Part shown: piece after piece, positions 9,213 to 21,823 of the stretch | How positions within the stretch are numbered: the first letter of the stretch is position 1 | How the letters are laid out: each line of letters starts with the position of its first letter | Origin: Anaerovorax odorimutans DSM 5092 | GTDB lineage: Bacteria > Bacillota > Clostridia > Peptostreptococcales > Anaerovoracaceae | Direction of reading: 5' to 3' | NCBI RefSeq assembly: GCF_000426305.1 | Contig: NZ_KE384519.1 | Coordinates: forward strand, 102,518-166,517 | Length of the DNA stretch: 64,000 nucleotides | Made by a program: the position numbers and the translations under genes | Notes under the pieces: generated by a model | What the model was told of the DNA's origin: nothing | Databases searched by the model: none | Seen by the model: the letters and a program-made list of their open reading frames with translations, nothing else

Positions 9213-9995
9213 ATGAAAAATATTCTTATTACAATAGAATATGACGGAACTAATTTCTTTGGATGGCAAAGACAGCCTGATAAACGTACGGTGCAGGGTG
9301 AGGTAGAAAAAGCCCTAAGCACTATTTGTGCTTCATCCATAAAAATAAACGGGACAAGCAGAACGGATGCAGGTGTGCATGCGTTTGGCCAGAGAGCAAG
9401 TTTTAAAGCAGATTTTAAAATTCCTGTAGAAAGAATAAAAGTTGCAGCTAACAATTTACTTGCAGGAGGACAAAACTCATTAGGTGCTGCCGCGGATGTA
9501 CGAATTATTGAAGTTGCGGAAGTTCCTATGGATTTTCATGCGAGATTTAACGCAGTTGCAAAAACTTATATTTATAAAATAAGAAACTGCAAAGAAGCTG
9601 ACGTATTTGACAGAAATTATTCATATCAAATAACAAAGCCACTTAATATTGGGGCCATGAAAAAAGGTGCTGCCCATATGGTAGGTACTCATGATTTTAA
9701 ATGTTTCCAAGCGGCAGGCGGTAAAGAAATGGACTCCACAGTAAGGACTATTACAAGCTTGGAAGTTTGTGAGGATTATTTGGAAGACAATGATAAAATT
9801 ATTACCATTGCAGTTACAGGAGACGGTTTTTTATATAATATGGTAAGAATTATTACCGGAACTTTAGTTGACATTGGTAAAGGTAAAATTTCTGAAGAAA
9901 AAATACCTGAAATAATAAAAGAAAAAAAACGTGAAAATGCAGGACATACAGCACCTCCACAAGGATTGTATCTTGCTGAGATTTATTATAAATAA
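9213..9995 (+). CDS. truA: tRNA pseudouridine(38-40) synthase
   Basis: TruA converts uridines 38-40 of the anticodon stem to pseudouridine. The N-terminus ILITIEYDGTNFFGWQRQ and the catalytic-aspartate motif SRTDAGVHA (Asp near residue 51) are diagnostic, as is HDFKCFQAAG. At 260 aa it is the usual size. RBS AAGGATTT precedes the ATG. metF begins 11 bases after the stop behind GGAGAG, so the two may share a transcript. Confidence 0.95.
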   Translation: MKNILITIEYDGTNFFGWQRQPDKRTVQGEVEKALSTICASSIKINGTSRTDAGVHAFGQRASFKADFKIPVERIKVAANNLLAGGQNSLGAAADVRIIEVAEVPMDFHARFNAVAKTYIYKIRNCKEADVFDRNYSYQITKPLNIGAMKKGAAHMVGTHDFKCFQAAGGKEMDSTVRTITSLEVCEDYLEDNDKIITIAVTGDGFLYNMVRIITGTLVDIGKGKISEEKIPEIIKEKKRENAGHTAPPQGLYLAEIYYK

Positions 9996-10006
9996 GGAGA
10001 GTCACG

Positions 10007-10888
10007 ATGAAAATAAAAGACTTATATGATATAAAAAAAACTGTGATATCATTGGAAATTTTTCCGCCCAAAATAGATTCACCTGTTGAGACAGTTTTTA
10101 AAACATTGGATGAATTAAAAGATATAAAACCTGATTTTATTAGTGTAACATATGGAGCTGGTGGTAAAGCAAAAGACAGAACTATTGAAATAGCATCAAA
10201 GATAAAAAATGATTATAAAATAGAAAGTTTAGCTCATTTAACTTGCATTTCAGCTACAAAAGAAGAGATTAAGTCTAATTTTATAGAAATGAAGGCAGGG
10301 AATATTGAAAATATATTAGCTATGAGAGGAGATCTTCCAGAGAACCCGGATTTTGAATTTCCTAATCCCCTTCAATATGAATTTGCTGCAGATTTAATAA
10401 AAGAGGTAAGAGAAGAAGAGAGCTTTTCCATAGGTGCAGCTTGTTATCCTGAAGGACATGTAGAATGTGAGAGCAAAGTTAAAGACATAAAGTATTTAAA
10501 AAATAAAGTTGAAATGGGAGCGGAATTCCTTATTTCTCAATTATTTTTTGACAATGAAATATTTTATAGATTCATGGAATCACTTGATTTGGCAGGTATT
10601 GAAGTTCCCGTTTCAGCAGGGATAATGCCTGTACTTAATAAGAATCAAATTATCAGAATGATAAAACTTGCAGGATGTAGTATTCCACCAAGATTTCAGA
10701 GAATTATTGATAGATATGAACATAATCCTGCGGCATTAAAAGAAGCAGGAGAAGCATATGCGATTGAGCAAATTATTGATCTTATGGCTTTTGGAGTAAG
10801 AGGTATACACCTTTATACAATGAATAAGCCTGATACTGCAAAGCGAATTATAGGCAATATAGAAAATATAAGGAGATTGCAAGATTAA
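10007..10888 (+). CDS. metF: Methylenetetrahydrofolate reductase
   Basis: A TIM-barrel flavoenzyme making 5-methyl-THF from 5,10-methylene-THF, the methyl donor for methionine synthase. Recognisable elements are ISLEIFPPK with the catalytic glutamate near residue 16, YGAGG, the ILAMRGD folate-site strand and GAACYPEGH. The 293-aa length is that of MetF. The next gene is metH, giving a methionine-synthesis pair. No MetV partner is visible here. The ATG follows GGAGAG. Confidence 0.94.
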   Translation: MKIKDLYDIKKTVISLEIFPPKIDSPVETVFKTLDELKDIKPDFISVTYGAGGKAKDRTIEIASKIKNDYKIESLAHLTCISATKEEIKSNFIEMKAGNIENILAMRGDLPENPDFEFPNPLQYEFAADLIKEVREEESFSIGAACYPEGHVECESKVKDIKYLKNKVEMGAEFLISQLFFDNEIFYRFMESLDLAGIEVPVSAGIMPVLNKNQIIRMIKLAGCSIPPRFQRIIDRYEHNPAALKEAGEAYAIEQIIDLMAFGVRGIHLYTMNKPDTAKRIIGNIENIRRLQD

Positions 10889-10949
10889 TAAAAGAATATA
10901 AAAACATATGAAACAAATAAAAAATATTTATGATGAAGGGAGGCATTAA

Positions 10950-13421
10950 ATGAGTATAAGAGAATTAATTGGCAAAAAAATAGTAATTTGTGATGGAGCC
11001 ATGGGCACCATGATACAAGAACATGGAATAAATACAGGAGAAAAACCTGAAGAAATAAATTTTGCTTATCCAGATGTAATTAAAAAAATTTATATGGATT
11101 ATTTAGAGGCAGGAAGTGATTTTGTCGCTTCAAATACTTTTAGTGCAAACCGATATAAAATAGCAGGAACTGCTTATTCGGTTGAACAGGTTGTTACACA
11201 GGCCGTTAAGATAGCAAGAGATGCAGTTGATGAATATATGAAAAAATCATTAGACCTTAAAAATGAAGATTCATCTAATATATTCAAAAAATATGTTGCC
11301 CTTGATATCGCTCCTATTGGTAAACTTATGAAGCCTGTGGGAGATATGTCTTTTGATGAAGCCTATGATATATTTAAGGAACAAATCCTGGCAGGAGATA
11401 AGGCTGGAGCAGATTTAATTTTATTTGAAACATTTACGGACATACATGAATTAAAAGCAGGAATATTGGCAGCTAAAGAAGCTTGTGATTTACCTATATT
11501 TTGTTCTGTTACATTTCAAGAAGATAAAAGAATGCTTATGGGAACTGATCCTCTGACTGTTGTAACGATTTTACAAGATTTAGGTATTGATGCGTTAGGA
11601 GTAAATTGCTCCCTTGGGCCCAAAGATATGGTTCCCATAGTAAAGGAAATTTTAACTTATTCCAGAATCCCTGTTTTAGTACAGCCTAACGCGGGATTGC
11701 CTGATTATGTAGACGGAAAAACTGTATTTAATGTTGAAATTAAAGAATTTACAGATGCAATGCTTGAAATGATAGAAGCAGGTATTGCAATTGCAGGTGG
11801 CTGCTGCGGCACTAATCCTGATTATATAAGAGAATTGGCAAAGAAAATTAATGAGAAGAAAAAAGATACATTATTCCCGGCATTATCTCAAGATATAGAA
11901 AAAGAAAGAGCAAATAAAGCAGTTACTTCTGTCAGCTCAGGAACAAAAACAGTAGTTTTAGATGACAGAATCAGAATTATTGGAGAAAGAATTAATCCTA
12001 CGGGAAAGAAATTGTTAAAGGAAGCTTTAAAAGCTGAAGATCTAGCATATATAGAGAACGAAGCTATCAATCAAGCTAATGTAGGAGCTGAAATTTTAGA
12101 TATTAACGTTGGTCTTCCCGAAATTGATGAAAAAGAAATGATGATAAAAGTTATAGAAAAAGTATCGTCAGTAGTTAATATCCCACTGCAAATTGACAGT
12201 TCAAGTCCCGAAGTAATAGAAGCTGCAGTTAGAATTTACAATGGTAAACCTATTATTAATTCTGTAAATGGTAAACAGGAAGTAATGGATGCCATATTTC
12301 CAATAGTTAAAAAATACGGTGCATGTGTTATTGCACTTACTTTAGACGAAAATGGATTACCTAAAAATGCAGAAGAAAGGATAAAGATAGCACAGCGCAT
12401 TATTAATACTGCAAAATCTTACGGAATTGGAAGAGAACGAATAATCGTTGATTGTCTCACATTAACAGTTTCTGCTCAGCAAAATGCAGGCAGAGATACA
12501 TTAGAAGCTATTAGAAATGTAAAACAAAAATTTGGAGTAAAGACTACATTAGGAGCTAGTAATGTTTCTTTTGGTCTTCCACAAAGAAAATTACTCAACA
12601 GAACCTTTTTAGCAATGGCATTAGAAGCAGGATTGGATGCACCTATTACTGATCCATTAGTTTCAGAGTATGTGGATACAATAAGGGCTTTTGAAACTTT
12701 AAGTTGTAAAGACATTGAATCAAGAGATTTTATTGCCTATTACAGTGATCAAGAAGATAGTCATGTTTCTAAAAGTCAGTCTTCTAAAAATAATGTTGCG
12801 GAGCTTACTCTTGAAGATATAATAATTAAGGGTTATGAAGATAGAGCGGCAAAGGCAACAGAAGAACTTTTAAAGACAATGGAGCCTCTGGAAATTGTTG
12901 AACAAAAGGTTATTCCCGCATTAGAAGTTGTGGGGAAAAGCTATGAAGAAGGGAAAAGTTTTCTGCCTCAGCTTATAAAATCCGCAGATACAGTGAGGGG
13001 AGCTTTTGATGTGCTTAAAGCAGCCATGGAAGTTTCAGGACAAAATATATCCTATGGAAAAATAATTGTAGCTACAGTAAAAGGAGATATTCATGATATA
13101 GGGAAAAATATTGTAAAGGTACTTCTTGAGAATTATGGCTATGATGTAATTGATTTAGGTAAAGATGTAGAAATTGAAACAATTGTAAGAACAGCTAAAG
13201 AGCAAAATATAAAGATGGTTGGATTATCTGCTTTGATGACGACTACAGTTGTTAATATGGATGAAACAATTAAAGCTTTAAAAGAAGAAAATCTGGACTG
13301 CTGTACAATAGTAGGGGGTGCCGTATTAACTCCTGAATATGCAAAGCAGATCGGAGCAGATTTTTATTGTAAAGATGCCATGGATGCTGTTAGAGTAGCA
13401 AATAAAATATTTAAAGAATAA
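10950..13421 (+). CDS. metH: Cobalamin-dependent methionine synthase, short form
   Basis: Transfers methyl from methyl-THF to homocysteine through cobalamin. Domains in order: homocysteine methyltransferase (about 1-300) with zinc cysteines in GVNCSLG and GGCCGTN; pterin-binding barrel (about 340-590) with [13 protein letters not shown] and [10 protein letters not shown]; cobalamin cap (about 620-700) and B12 domain with DIHDIGKN, whose His715 is the lower ligand. The protein stops after this domain at 823 aa. The C-terminal AdoMet reactivation domain of the E. coli enzyme is missing, as in several anaerobes. RBS AAGGGAGG. Probably co-transcribed with metF. Confidence 0.95.
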   Translation: MSIRELIGKKIVICDGAMGTMIQEHGINTGEKPEEINFAYPDVIKKIYMDYLEAGSDFVASNTFSANRYKIAGTAYSVEQVVTQAVKIARDAVDEYMKKSLDLKNEDSSNIFKKYVALDIAPIGKLMKPVGDMSFDEAYDIFKEQILAGDKAGADLILFETFTDIHELKAGILAAKEACDLPIFCSVTFQEDKRMLMGTDPLTVVTILQDLGIDALGVNCSLGPKDMVPIVKEILTYSRIPVLVQPNAGLPDYVDGKTVFNVEIKEFTDAMLEMIEAGIAIAGGCCGTNPDYIRELAKKINEKKKDTLFPALSQDIEKERANKAVTSVSSGTKTVVLDDRIRIIGERINPTGKKLLKEALKAEDLAYIENEAINQANVGAEILDINVGLPEIDEKEMMIKVIEKVSSVVNIPLQIDSSSPEVIEAAVRIYNGKPIINSVNGKQEVMDAIFPIVKKYGACVIALTLDENGLPKNAEERIKIAQRIINTAKSYGIGRERIIVDCLTLTVSAQQNAGRDTLEAIRNVKQKFGVKTTLGASNVSFGLPQRKLLNRTFLAMALEAGLDAPITDPLVSEYVDTIRAFETLSCKDIESRDFIAYYSDQEDSHVSKSQSSKNNVAELTLEDIIIKGYEDRAAKATEELLKTMEPLEIVEQKVIPALEVVGKSYEEGKSFLPQLIKSADTVRGAFDVLKAAMEVSGQNISYGKIIVATVKGDIHDIGKNIVKVLLENYGYDVIDLGKDVEIETIVRTAKEQNIKMVGLSALMTTTVVNMDETIKALKEENLDCCTIVGGAVLTPEYAKQIGADFYCKDAMDAVRVANKIFKE

Positions 13422-13435
13422 AAGGAGTAAAAATC

Positions 13436-13879
13436 ATGGACAGACCAAGTTGGGATGAATATTTCATGGAAGTGGCAGAAGTAACAGCTAAACGCTCAAC
13501 CTGTATGCGAAGGAAAGTGGGTGCTGTTCTTGTAAAAGATAAGCATATATTGGCTACAGGATATAATGGGGCACCTATGGGTATTAAACATTGTGAAGAT
13601 CGAGGAGGATGCCTGAGAGAAAAATTAAATGTACCATCAGGACAAAGGCATGAGCTTTGTATGGCTCTGCATGCAGAACAAAATGCAATTATACAAGCGG
13701 CTGTACTTGGTCAAAGTATTTTCGGAGGAACTATTTATGTAACAAATCAACCTTGCGCAATTTGTGCAAAGATGATTATTAATGCCGGAATAAAACGTAT
13801 TGTAATAAAAGATGGATATCCTGATGAATTAGCCCTCGAAATACTGGAAGAAGCAGGGCTGGAACTTGAAAAACTATAA
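13436..13879 (+). CDS. dCMP deaminase (ComEB family)
   Basis: A zinc-dependent cytidine/deoxycytidylate deaminase that supplies dUMP for thymidylate synthesis. The catalytic signatures are LHAEQNAI (zinc histidine and proton-shuttling glutamate) and PCAICAKMI (zinc cysteines). At 147 aa the length is typical. AAAAGGAG precedes the ATG, 14 bases after metH. Location just upstream of tagO and wecB is common in clostridia, where this block leads into the atp operon. Confidence 0.92.
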   Translation: MDRPSWDEYFMEVAEVTAKRSTCMRRKVGAVLVKDKHILATGYNGAPMGIKHCEDRGGCLREKLNVPSGQRHELCMALHAEQNAIIQAAVLGQSIFGGTIYVTNQPCAICAKMIINAGIKRIVIKDGYPDELALEILEEAGLELEKL

Positions 13880-13927
13880 AATGTATCAGCAGAGAAACAA
13901 TTTAAGGTACTTGAAAGGGATAAGAGT

Positions 13928-15013
13928 ATGAATTATTTTTTAGTTATTTTTTTAACAGCATTTGTATTATCATTAATTTTTTCTCCGGCTGCAATAAAGC
14001 TGGCACCTAAGATTGGGGCAATAGATATTCCTAAAGACAATAGGAGAATGCACACTAAAGCAATGCCCAGATTTGGAGGCATGGCCATTTTTATTGGAGT
14101 AATAGCGGCATTGATCGTACTTGAATTTTTTATAATGGGAAAAGTTCAAGTTATGGGGAAAATTATAAAGACTGATACTAGATTAACAGGAGTAATTATA
14201 GGCGGTGCTTTAATTTATATTGTTGGAATAATTGATGATTTAAAAGGGATGTCTGCAAAGGTAAAGTTTTTTTGTCAAATAATATGTGCAGTTATTGTTT
14301 TTCAATTTGGAATTCGTATAGAATTTTTTACAAATCATTTTGGAGAAGGGCACAGCTATATATCAGGAATAATAAGTCTTATCGTTACAGTAATTTGGAT
14401 CGTTGGAATTACAAATACGGTAAATTTAATAGATGGATTAGATGGTTTGGCAGCGGGAGTTGCCTGCATAGCATCCTTTTCAATTGCATATACTGCATAT
14501 ATCCATGGAATGTATTTAGTGGCGTTGGCAATGCTTGCAATTGGAGGCGGAGCATTAGGATTTCTTCCTTTCAATTTTCATCCTGCTAAAATTTTCATGG
14601 GCGATGGAGGATCATTGTTTTTAGGTTTTTTACTGGCATCTATTTCGATTATTGGCCCTGTTAAGGGAGCTGCTATGATGGCAACAGTTGTACCTGTTTT
14701 GGTTCTTGGTGTTCCCATCTTTGACACGGCGTTTGCAATATTAAGAAGACTGATTAATAGAAGGCCTATTATGGAAGCTGATAAAGGACATTTGCATCAT
14801 AGGCTTATGGCTGCAGGTTTAGGGCAGAGAAGATCTGTGCTTACTTTATATGGTATAAGCGGCATTATGGGAGTTGCAGCTATTCTTTTCAGCAGGGATT
14901 TATTTCTTGAATCAGCGGGATTGTTTATTATTGCATTATCATTTATTTATATCTATTTAACAGATGAAAGCAGTCCTTTTTTACAACTTAACATTAAGGA
15001 GAAAAAACAATGA
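13928..15013 (+). CDS. tagO: Undecaprenyl-phosphate GlcNAc-1-phosphate transferase (TagO/WecA)
   Basis: An integral membrane enzyme of the MraY/WecA family that starts teichoic-acid or other surface polysaccharide synthesis on the lipid carrier. About ten membrane helices are seen. Diagnostic motifs: IDDLKGM, NLIDGLDGLAAG, FMGDGGSLFLGF and KGHLHHRLM. The length of 361 aa is typical. Its stop overlaps the wecB start as ATGA. With the epimerase next door this gives UDP-ManNAc supply plus linkage-unit initiation. Confidence 0.92.
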   Translation: MNYFLVIFLTAFVLSLIFSPAAIKLAPKIGAIDIPKDNRRMHTKAMPRFGGMAIFIGVIAALIVLEFFIMGKVQVMGKIIKTDTRLTGVIIGGALIYIVGIIDDLKGMSAKVKFFCQIICAVIVFQFGIRIEFFTNHFGEGHSYISGIISLIVTVIWIVGITNTVNLIDGLDGLAAGVACIASFSIAYTAYIHGMYLVALAMLAIGGGALGFLPFNFHPAKIFMGDGGSLFLGFLLASISIIGPVKGAAMMATVVPVLVLGVPIFDTAFAILRRLINRRPIMEADKGHLHHRLMAAGLGQRRSVLTLYGISGIMGVAAILFSRDLFLESAGLFIIALSFIYIYLTDESSPFLQLNIKEKKQ

Positions 15014-16140
15014 AAGTACTTACGGTATTCGGAACAAGACCGGAAGCCATAAAAATGGCACCCCTTGTAAAAAAATTAAATGAAGAAAAAGATATAGAAT
15101 CAATTCTTTGTGTTACTGCACAGCATAGAGAAATGTTAGATCAAGTTTTGTCATTATTTGATCTGATACCTGATTATGATTTGAATATTATGAAACCAAA
15201 TCAGACAATAAGTATGATTACGGCAAATGTAATAACTAAAATTGAAGAAGTCTTTCTTAAAGAAAAGCCTGATATAGTACTTGTTCATGGTGATACAACT
15301 ACTACATTTGCCACAGCATTAGCCGGATTTTATCAGCAAGTAAAAGTAGGACATGTAGAGGCAGGACTTAGAACATATGATAAATATTCACCCTGGCCGG
15401 AAGAGATAAACAGAGTTTTAACAGGGCATATTGCAGATTTACATTTTTCTCCAACGCAGAGAAATAAAGATAATTTACTGAAAGAGGGCATTTCTGAGGA
15501 TTCTATTTTTATTACGGGAAATACCGTAATTGATGCATTACTTGAAGTAACAAATAAACCCTATGAGTTTGAAGAAGAAACTTTGAAAAACATAGATTTT
15601 GAAAATAAAAGAGTTATTGCGGTAACTTGCCACAGACGTGAAAATTTAGGTGAAAACATGGTACATATTTTCAGTGCAATAAGAGATATTGCAGCTGAAT
15701 TTGAGGATGTTGAAATCGTTTATCCGGTTCATATGAACCCTAAAGTAAGAGAAACTGCAAATAAAGTGCTTGGAAATTCAAAAAGAATTCATTTGATAGA
15801 GCCATTACAATATCAGCCGTTTGTTAATCTTATGGCAAAATCTTATTTCTTAATTACAGATTCTGGAGGGATGCAGGAAGAAGCACCTTCTTTAGGAAAG
15901 CCTGTACTAGTTGTGAGAAAAGAAACGGAAAGACCTGAAGCTATAGAAGCAGGGACAGTAAAACTTGCAGGTGTAGAAAGAGACACAATTTATGAAATGG
16001 CAAAACAACTTCTATCTGATAAAAAAGCATATGAAAATATGTCCCATGCTGTAAATCCTTATGGCGATGGCCATGCTTGTGAAAGGATAGTAGAAATACT
16101 TAAACAATATGATGAAACAAACAATAGTAATAGAAAATAA
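15010..16140 (+). CDS. wecB: UDP-N-acetylglucosamine 2-epimerase (non-hydrolysing)
   Basis: Interconverts UDP-GlcNAc and UDP-ManNAc for wall glycopolymer synthesis (also called MnaA). GT-B fold with FGTRPEAIKMAPLV at the N-terminus, VHGDTTTTFA, TCHRRENLGENM and the UDP-binding segment DSGGMQEEAPSLGKP. The length of 376 aa is standard. AAGGAG lies before the ATG inside the end of tagO, and the four-base overlap indicates coupling. Confidence 0.95.
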   Translation: MKVLTVFGTRPEAIKMAPLVKKLNEEKDIESILCVTAQHREMLDQVLSLFDLIPDYDLNIMKPNQTISMITANVITKIEEVFLKEKPDIVLVHGDTTTTFATALAGFYQQVKVGHVEAGLRTYDKYSPWPEEINRVLTGHIADLHFSPTQRNKDNLLKEGISEDSIFITGNTVIDALLEVTNKPYEFEEETLKNIDFENKRVIAVTCHRRENLGENMVHIFSAIRDIAAEFEDVEIVYPVHMNPKVRETANKVLGNSKRIHLIEPLQYQPFVNLMAKSYFLITDSGGMQEEAPSLGKPVLVVRKETERPEAIEAGTVKLAGVERDTIYEMAKQLLSDKKAYENMSHAVNPYGDGHACERIVEILKQYDETNNSNRK

Positions 16141-17479
16141 ATCATTATATAGAACATTAGCAAGCGTTGCTCTGCCAATTGCTTTTCAAAGCCTTATAGC
16201 TTCTTCATTAAGCTTAATAGATAACTTAATGGTTGGAAGCCTGGGGGAAATAGAATTGGCAGCTGTTGGGCTTTCCGTTCAGATTTATTTTATCCATTGG
16301 ATGGTTATGTTTGGATTTACAAGTGGATCATCTACTTTTATGTCACAATTTTGGGGAAATCAAGATTTATTTAATATAAGAAAAGTAACGGGCTTTGCCA
16401 TAACCGTTTGCTTTACTGTGAGCTTTATTATTTTTTTTGTTCCTGCTGTATTTTTCCCAGAAACAATACTTAGAATTTTTACGGATATTGATGAACCTAT
16501 TAAATTAGGTGTAGAGTATATAAGAACAGCGGCAATTTGTTTTTTGGCAATTAGTATTACCGTTCCGTTTACGGCAGCATTGAGAGCAACTCAGCAGACG
16601 AGTATACCTTTAAAGATAAGTATTTTAGTTTTTACAACAAATACTGTTTTAAATTATATTTTTATCTTTGGCAAATTCGGTGCGCCGGAGCTAGGAGTAA
16701 AAGGTGCGGCACTTGCTACGGCCATATCCAGATGTTTGGAATTGCTTATCATGATACTAGTCGTATTTGTAGGTAAGAACAAAATAGCCGGTAAATTAAA
16801 TGAGTTTTTTGGATGGTCAAAGATTTTAATGTTTAAAATTGTAAGTAATGCAGTACCTACTACATTAAATGAAACCATGTGGGGGATAGGAATGGCTACC
16901 TATAATGCCGCATATGGCAGAGTGGGAATTACAGAGTTTGCAGCAATTCAAGCCAGCAGCACTATAAATAATTTATTTGTAATGGCAATTTTTAGTCTTG
17001 GTGATGCTATTTTGATTCTTGTGGGGCAGAGATTGGGAAGAGGAGAACTTGAGTATGCGGTAGCTCTTTCTAAAAAGTTACTTAAAATAAGTGTGGTTAT
17101 TGGAGTTATTGCCGGAATAGCACTTATCTTATCTTCAAAATTTATTATTCAGCTATTTAAGTTTACAAAAGAAGGTCAGCAGTTTACATTTCTAATTTTA
17201 CTAATATATGGCTTATTTATGGCCCTTAAACTATTTAATGGAATTATGATTACAGGAACCCTTAGAAGCGGAGGGGATACAAAATACGCTATGTTGGCAG
17301 AAACCGGCTGTGTATGGCTAATTGGAGTGCCTTTAGTCTTTTTTGGAGCTCTTTATTTAAAACTTCCAATTTATTTTGTGGTACTTATGTCACAAACAGA
17401 AGAGATTGCTAAATTTATCACATTATATAGAAGATTTGTTTCTTTAAAATGGGTTAAAAATGTTATTTTTGATATATAA
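16109..17479 (+). CDS. MATE-family efflux transporter
   Basis: A second twelve-helix MATE protein of 456 aa, clearly different from the one at 6402. It has LASVALPIAFQSLIASSLSLIDNLMVG in helix 1 and the mid-protein loop ALRATQQTSIPLK. It overlaps the end of wecB by 32 bases in another frame; no strong ribosome site is visible (ATG 16109 and 16112 are both possible), so it may depend on coupling. A transporter for drugs or metabolites is likely; the operon position invites, but does not prove, a link to the cell surface. Confidence 0.87.
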   Translation: MMKQTIVIENKSLYRTLASVALPIAFQSLIASSLSLIDNLMVGSLGEIELAAVGLSVQIYFIHWMVMFGFTSGSSTFMSQFWGNQDLFNIRKVTGFAITVCFTVSFIIFFVPAVFFPETILRIFTDIDEPIKLGVEYIRTAAICFLAISITVPFTAALRATQQTSIPLKISILVFTTNTVLNYIFIFGKFGAPELGVKGAALATAISRCLELLIMILVVFVGKNKIAGKLNEFFGWSKILMFKIVSNAVPTTLNETMWGIGMATYNAAYGRVGITEFAAIQASSTINNLFVMAIFSLGDAILILVGQRLGRGELEYAVALSKKLLKISVVIGVIAGIALILSSKFIIQLFKFTKEGQQFTFLILLIYGLFMALKLFNGIMITGTLRSGGDTKYAMLAETGCVWLIGVPLVFFGALYLKLPIYFVVLMSQTEEIAKFITLYRRFVSLKWVKNVIFDI

Positions 17480-17524
17480 TATATTTTAGTAGAAATTTTA
17501 ACAAATCTTAATAAAAGTTTAAAT

Positions 17525-17572
17525 TAAGGTTTAGATCGTTTAAATGTATTAAAGATCTAGCCTTATTTTATT
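17525..17572 (+). terminator. Terminator of the tagO-wecB-MATE group
   Basis: TAAGG-TTAGATC (17525-17537, one bulged T) pairs with GATCTAG-CCTTA (17554-17565), then TTTTATT. Confidence 0.75.
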
Positions 17573-17614
17573 ATAGATAATTAAATTTTCAGAATGTTTA
17601 TTTTTTAACTATCC

Positions 17615-17642
17615 TTTACATTTGAAAATATAGGATTATAAT
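17615..17642 (+). promoter_or_regulatory. Likely promoter of the atp operon
   Basis: TTTACA (17615-17620), 16-bp spacer, TATAAT (17637-17642). It lies between the preceding terminator and atpI. Confidence 0.65.
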
Positions 17643-17720
17643 GTTATTTATTACGTTGATATTATATAATGCGGGCAATATTTTGAATTTTTGTTAATAC
17701 AAAAAAAGAAAAGAATCGAC

Positions 17721-18104
17721 ATGAATGAAATGACAAAACTTAAAAATCAAATATTTAGATATGGTATTATTATAGCGCTTATTATTGAGCTGTGTTCCTT
17801 ATTATTTTTAGGTTGGAATAAACAGTTTGCATATGGGCTGTTACTTGGTACAGTGATTTCCATAATAAATTTTATAATAATAGAAATATCCTCAAGAAAT
17901 GTTTTACTTTCAGGTAATAAGTGGATAGGTCTTATAGGATATTTAGTTAGATTAATTATTTATGGCTTTACTTTTTACGTATCAATTAACGTGAGTAAAA
18001 TCAGTGCCATGGGGACAATAATAGGATTTTGTACATTAAAAATGGGAATTTTTTACCTTTATGTAATAAAAACTAAATTATCTAAAATTAAAATTTTAAA
18101 ATAA
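17721..18104 (+). CDS. atpI: ATP synthase subunit I-like membrane protein
   Basis: A small protein of 127 aa with four predicted membrane helices (FRYGIIIALIIELCSLLF, YGLLLGTVISIINFIII, IGLIGYLVRLIIYGFTF, IIGFCTLKMGIFYLY). It matches the AtpI/YtxL-like proteins that precede atpB and help c-ring assembly. I start it at ATG 17721, since the longer TTG version at 17691 lies close to the -10 box and has no ribosome site. The RBS is weak (AAAGAAAAGAA). Naming rests on topology and position more than on motifs. Confidence 0.78.
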   Translation: MNEMTKLKNQIFRYGIIIALIIELCSLLFLGWNKQFAYGLLLGTVISIINFIIIEISSRNVLLSGNKWIGLIGYLVRLIIYGFTFYVSINVSKISAMGTIIGFCTLKMGIFYLYVIKTKLSKIKILK

Positions 18105-18169
18105 ATGAAAGTTTTAGCTGGAAAAAATGGGTATATAATTAAAATGAAAAGAAAGAGAGGACTAAATTT

Positions 18170-18877
18170 ATGGAATTAGGACCAAGAGTCATATTTAGTA
18201 TCGGAAAAATCAACTTTACAGAAACTATTATATGGGCATGGATTATATGTATTGTATTGATTGCATTTGCATTTGTGTCTACTAGAAAAATGGAAAAAAT
18301 TCCGAAAGGTTCTCAAGCGGTTGCAGAACTTATAGTTGAGTTTATCTACAAATTGGTACGAAATACAATGGGAAAAGAACATGAGAAATTTGCACCATAT
18401 ATCGGAACTTTATTTATGTTTTTAATATTGGCAAATTCCCTTGGTCTCATAGATCAAAGACCGGTTACAGCTGATATAAATACAACTTTTGCTCTTGCAG
18501 GAATTACCTTTTTCTTAATTCACTATAATTCAATTAGAAGCAGAAGTTTTAAAGGGTATATTAAGCATATGGCAGATCCTTATCCCTTTATGTTACCCAT
18601 TAATGTGATTGGAGATCTTGCCTTTCCACTGTCTCTTTCTTTCCGATTATTTGGAAATATCACAGCAGGAATGATAGTTCTTACTTTGATTTATGGAGGA
18701 TTAGAAGGAATTACACAATCTATGGGTATCCCTATTCCATTTTTGCAGATAGGAATTCCATTACCAGCACATGCGTTTTTCGATATATTTGAACCTATTT
18801 TGCAAGCGTTTATTTTTAATATGCTAACAATGGTTTTCATTGCTATAGGAATGATTTCTGCTAATGAAAGTCATTAA
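18170..18877 (+). CDS. atpB: F0F1 ATP synthase subunit a
   Basis: The stator channel subunit of F0, with five to six membrane helices. The essential arginine is in LSFRLFGNITAGMIV, and the C-terminal helix pair ends near AFIFNMLTMVFIAIGMI. The length of 235 aa is typical for Firmicutes. RBS AGAGGACT precedes the ATG. It is the first structural subunit in the order a-c-b-delta-alpha-gamma-beta-epsilon. With the c subunit it forms the ion path, which here may carry sodium. Confidence 0.95.
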   Translation: MELGPRVIFSIGKINFTETIIWAWIICIVLIAFAFVSTRKMEKIPKGSQAVAELIVEFIYKLVRNTMGKEHEKFAPYIGTLFMFLILANSLGLIDQRPVTADINTTFALAGITFFLIHYNSIRSRSFKGYIKHMADPYPFMLPINVIGDLAFPLSLSFRLFGNITAGMIVLTLIYGGLEGITQSMGIPIPFLQIGIPLPAHAFFDIFEPILQAFIFNMLTMVFIAIGMISANESH

Positions 18878-18915
18878 TAGAATAAATTTTATCAAGAACT
18901 AAATTAGAAAAATAA

Positions 18916-19188
<273 letters not shown>

Positions 19189-19259
19189 TAAAAAGAATCC
19201 TAACAATTTTCAACTTATAGTTTTTAAAGATCAAATGTTTAAGGAAGGAGTTGAATGCA

Positions 19260-19753
19260 TTGCGTCAAGAATTAATCGAATTTAGCTGGACATTGCCGAT
19301 GGTTGCCATTACAATGATCATCTTATATTTAATAATGAAGCATTTCTTCTTCGAAAAAGTGCATAATTTTATGCTTGCCAGACAAAATCTTGTTGTTGAA
19401 GCTTTTGAACAAGCAGATGAAACTAACCGCATGGCGGATGAGAAGTTATTAGAATATAATAATCAAATAGAAGGACTTGAAAATGAAGGCAGAGAAATCA
19501 TTAAAAAAGCTAAAATAAAAGCAGAATCACAAGCAAAAGTAATTGTTGATGAGGCAAATAAAAAAGCGGGAGAATTACTTTTGCAGGCAGAAAAAGAAAT
19601 CGAGCGTGAACGGCTTAAAGCTATTAATGAGATGAGGCAACAAATTACCGGTCTTGCCATTTATGCTGCAGAAAAGATTTTGGAAAAACAACTTCAAGAA
19701 GCAGGACAGGATGAAATTATAGAAAAAATCATTGAACAGGCAGGTAAATCGGA

Positions 19754-19766
<13 letters not shown>
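19260..19766 (+). CDS. atpF: F0F1 ATP synthase subunit b
   Basis: The peripheral stalk subunit: one N-terminal membrane helix (TLPMVAITMIILYLIMKHFFF) followed by a long charged helix rich in Ala, Glu and Lys. The start appears to be TTG at 19260, nine bases after AAGGAAGGAG; the in-frame TTG at 19251 directly abuts the ribosome site. That gives 168 aa, the usual length. It overlaps atpH by 13 bases. Confidence 0.92.
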
Positions 19767-21812
<2,046 letters not shown>

Positions 21813-21823
21813 GAGGTGCTTAT

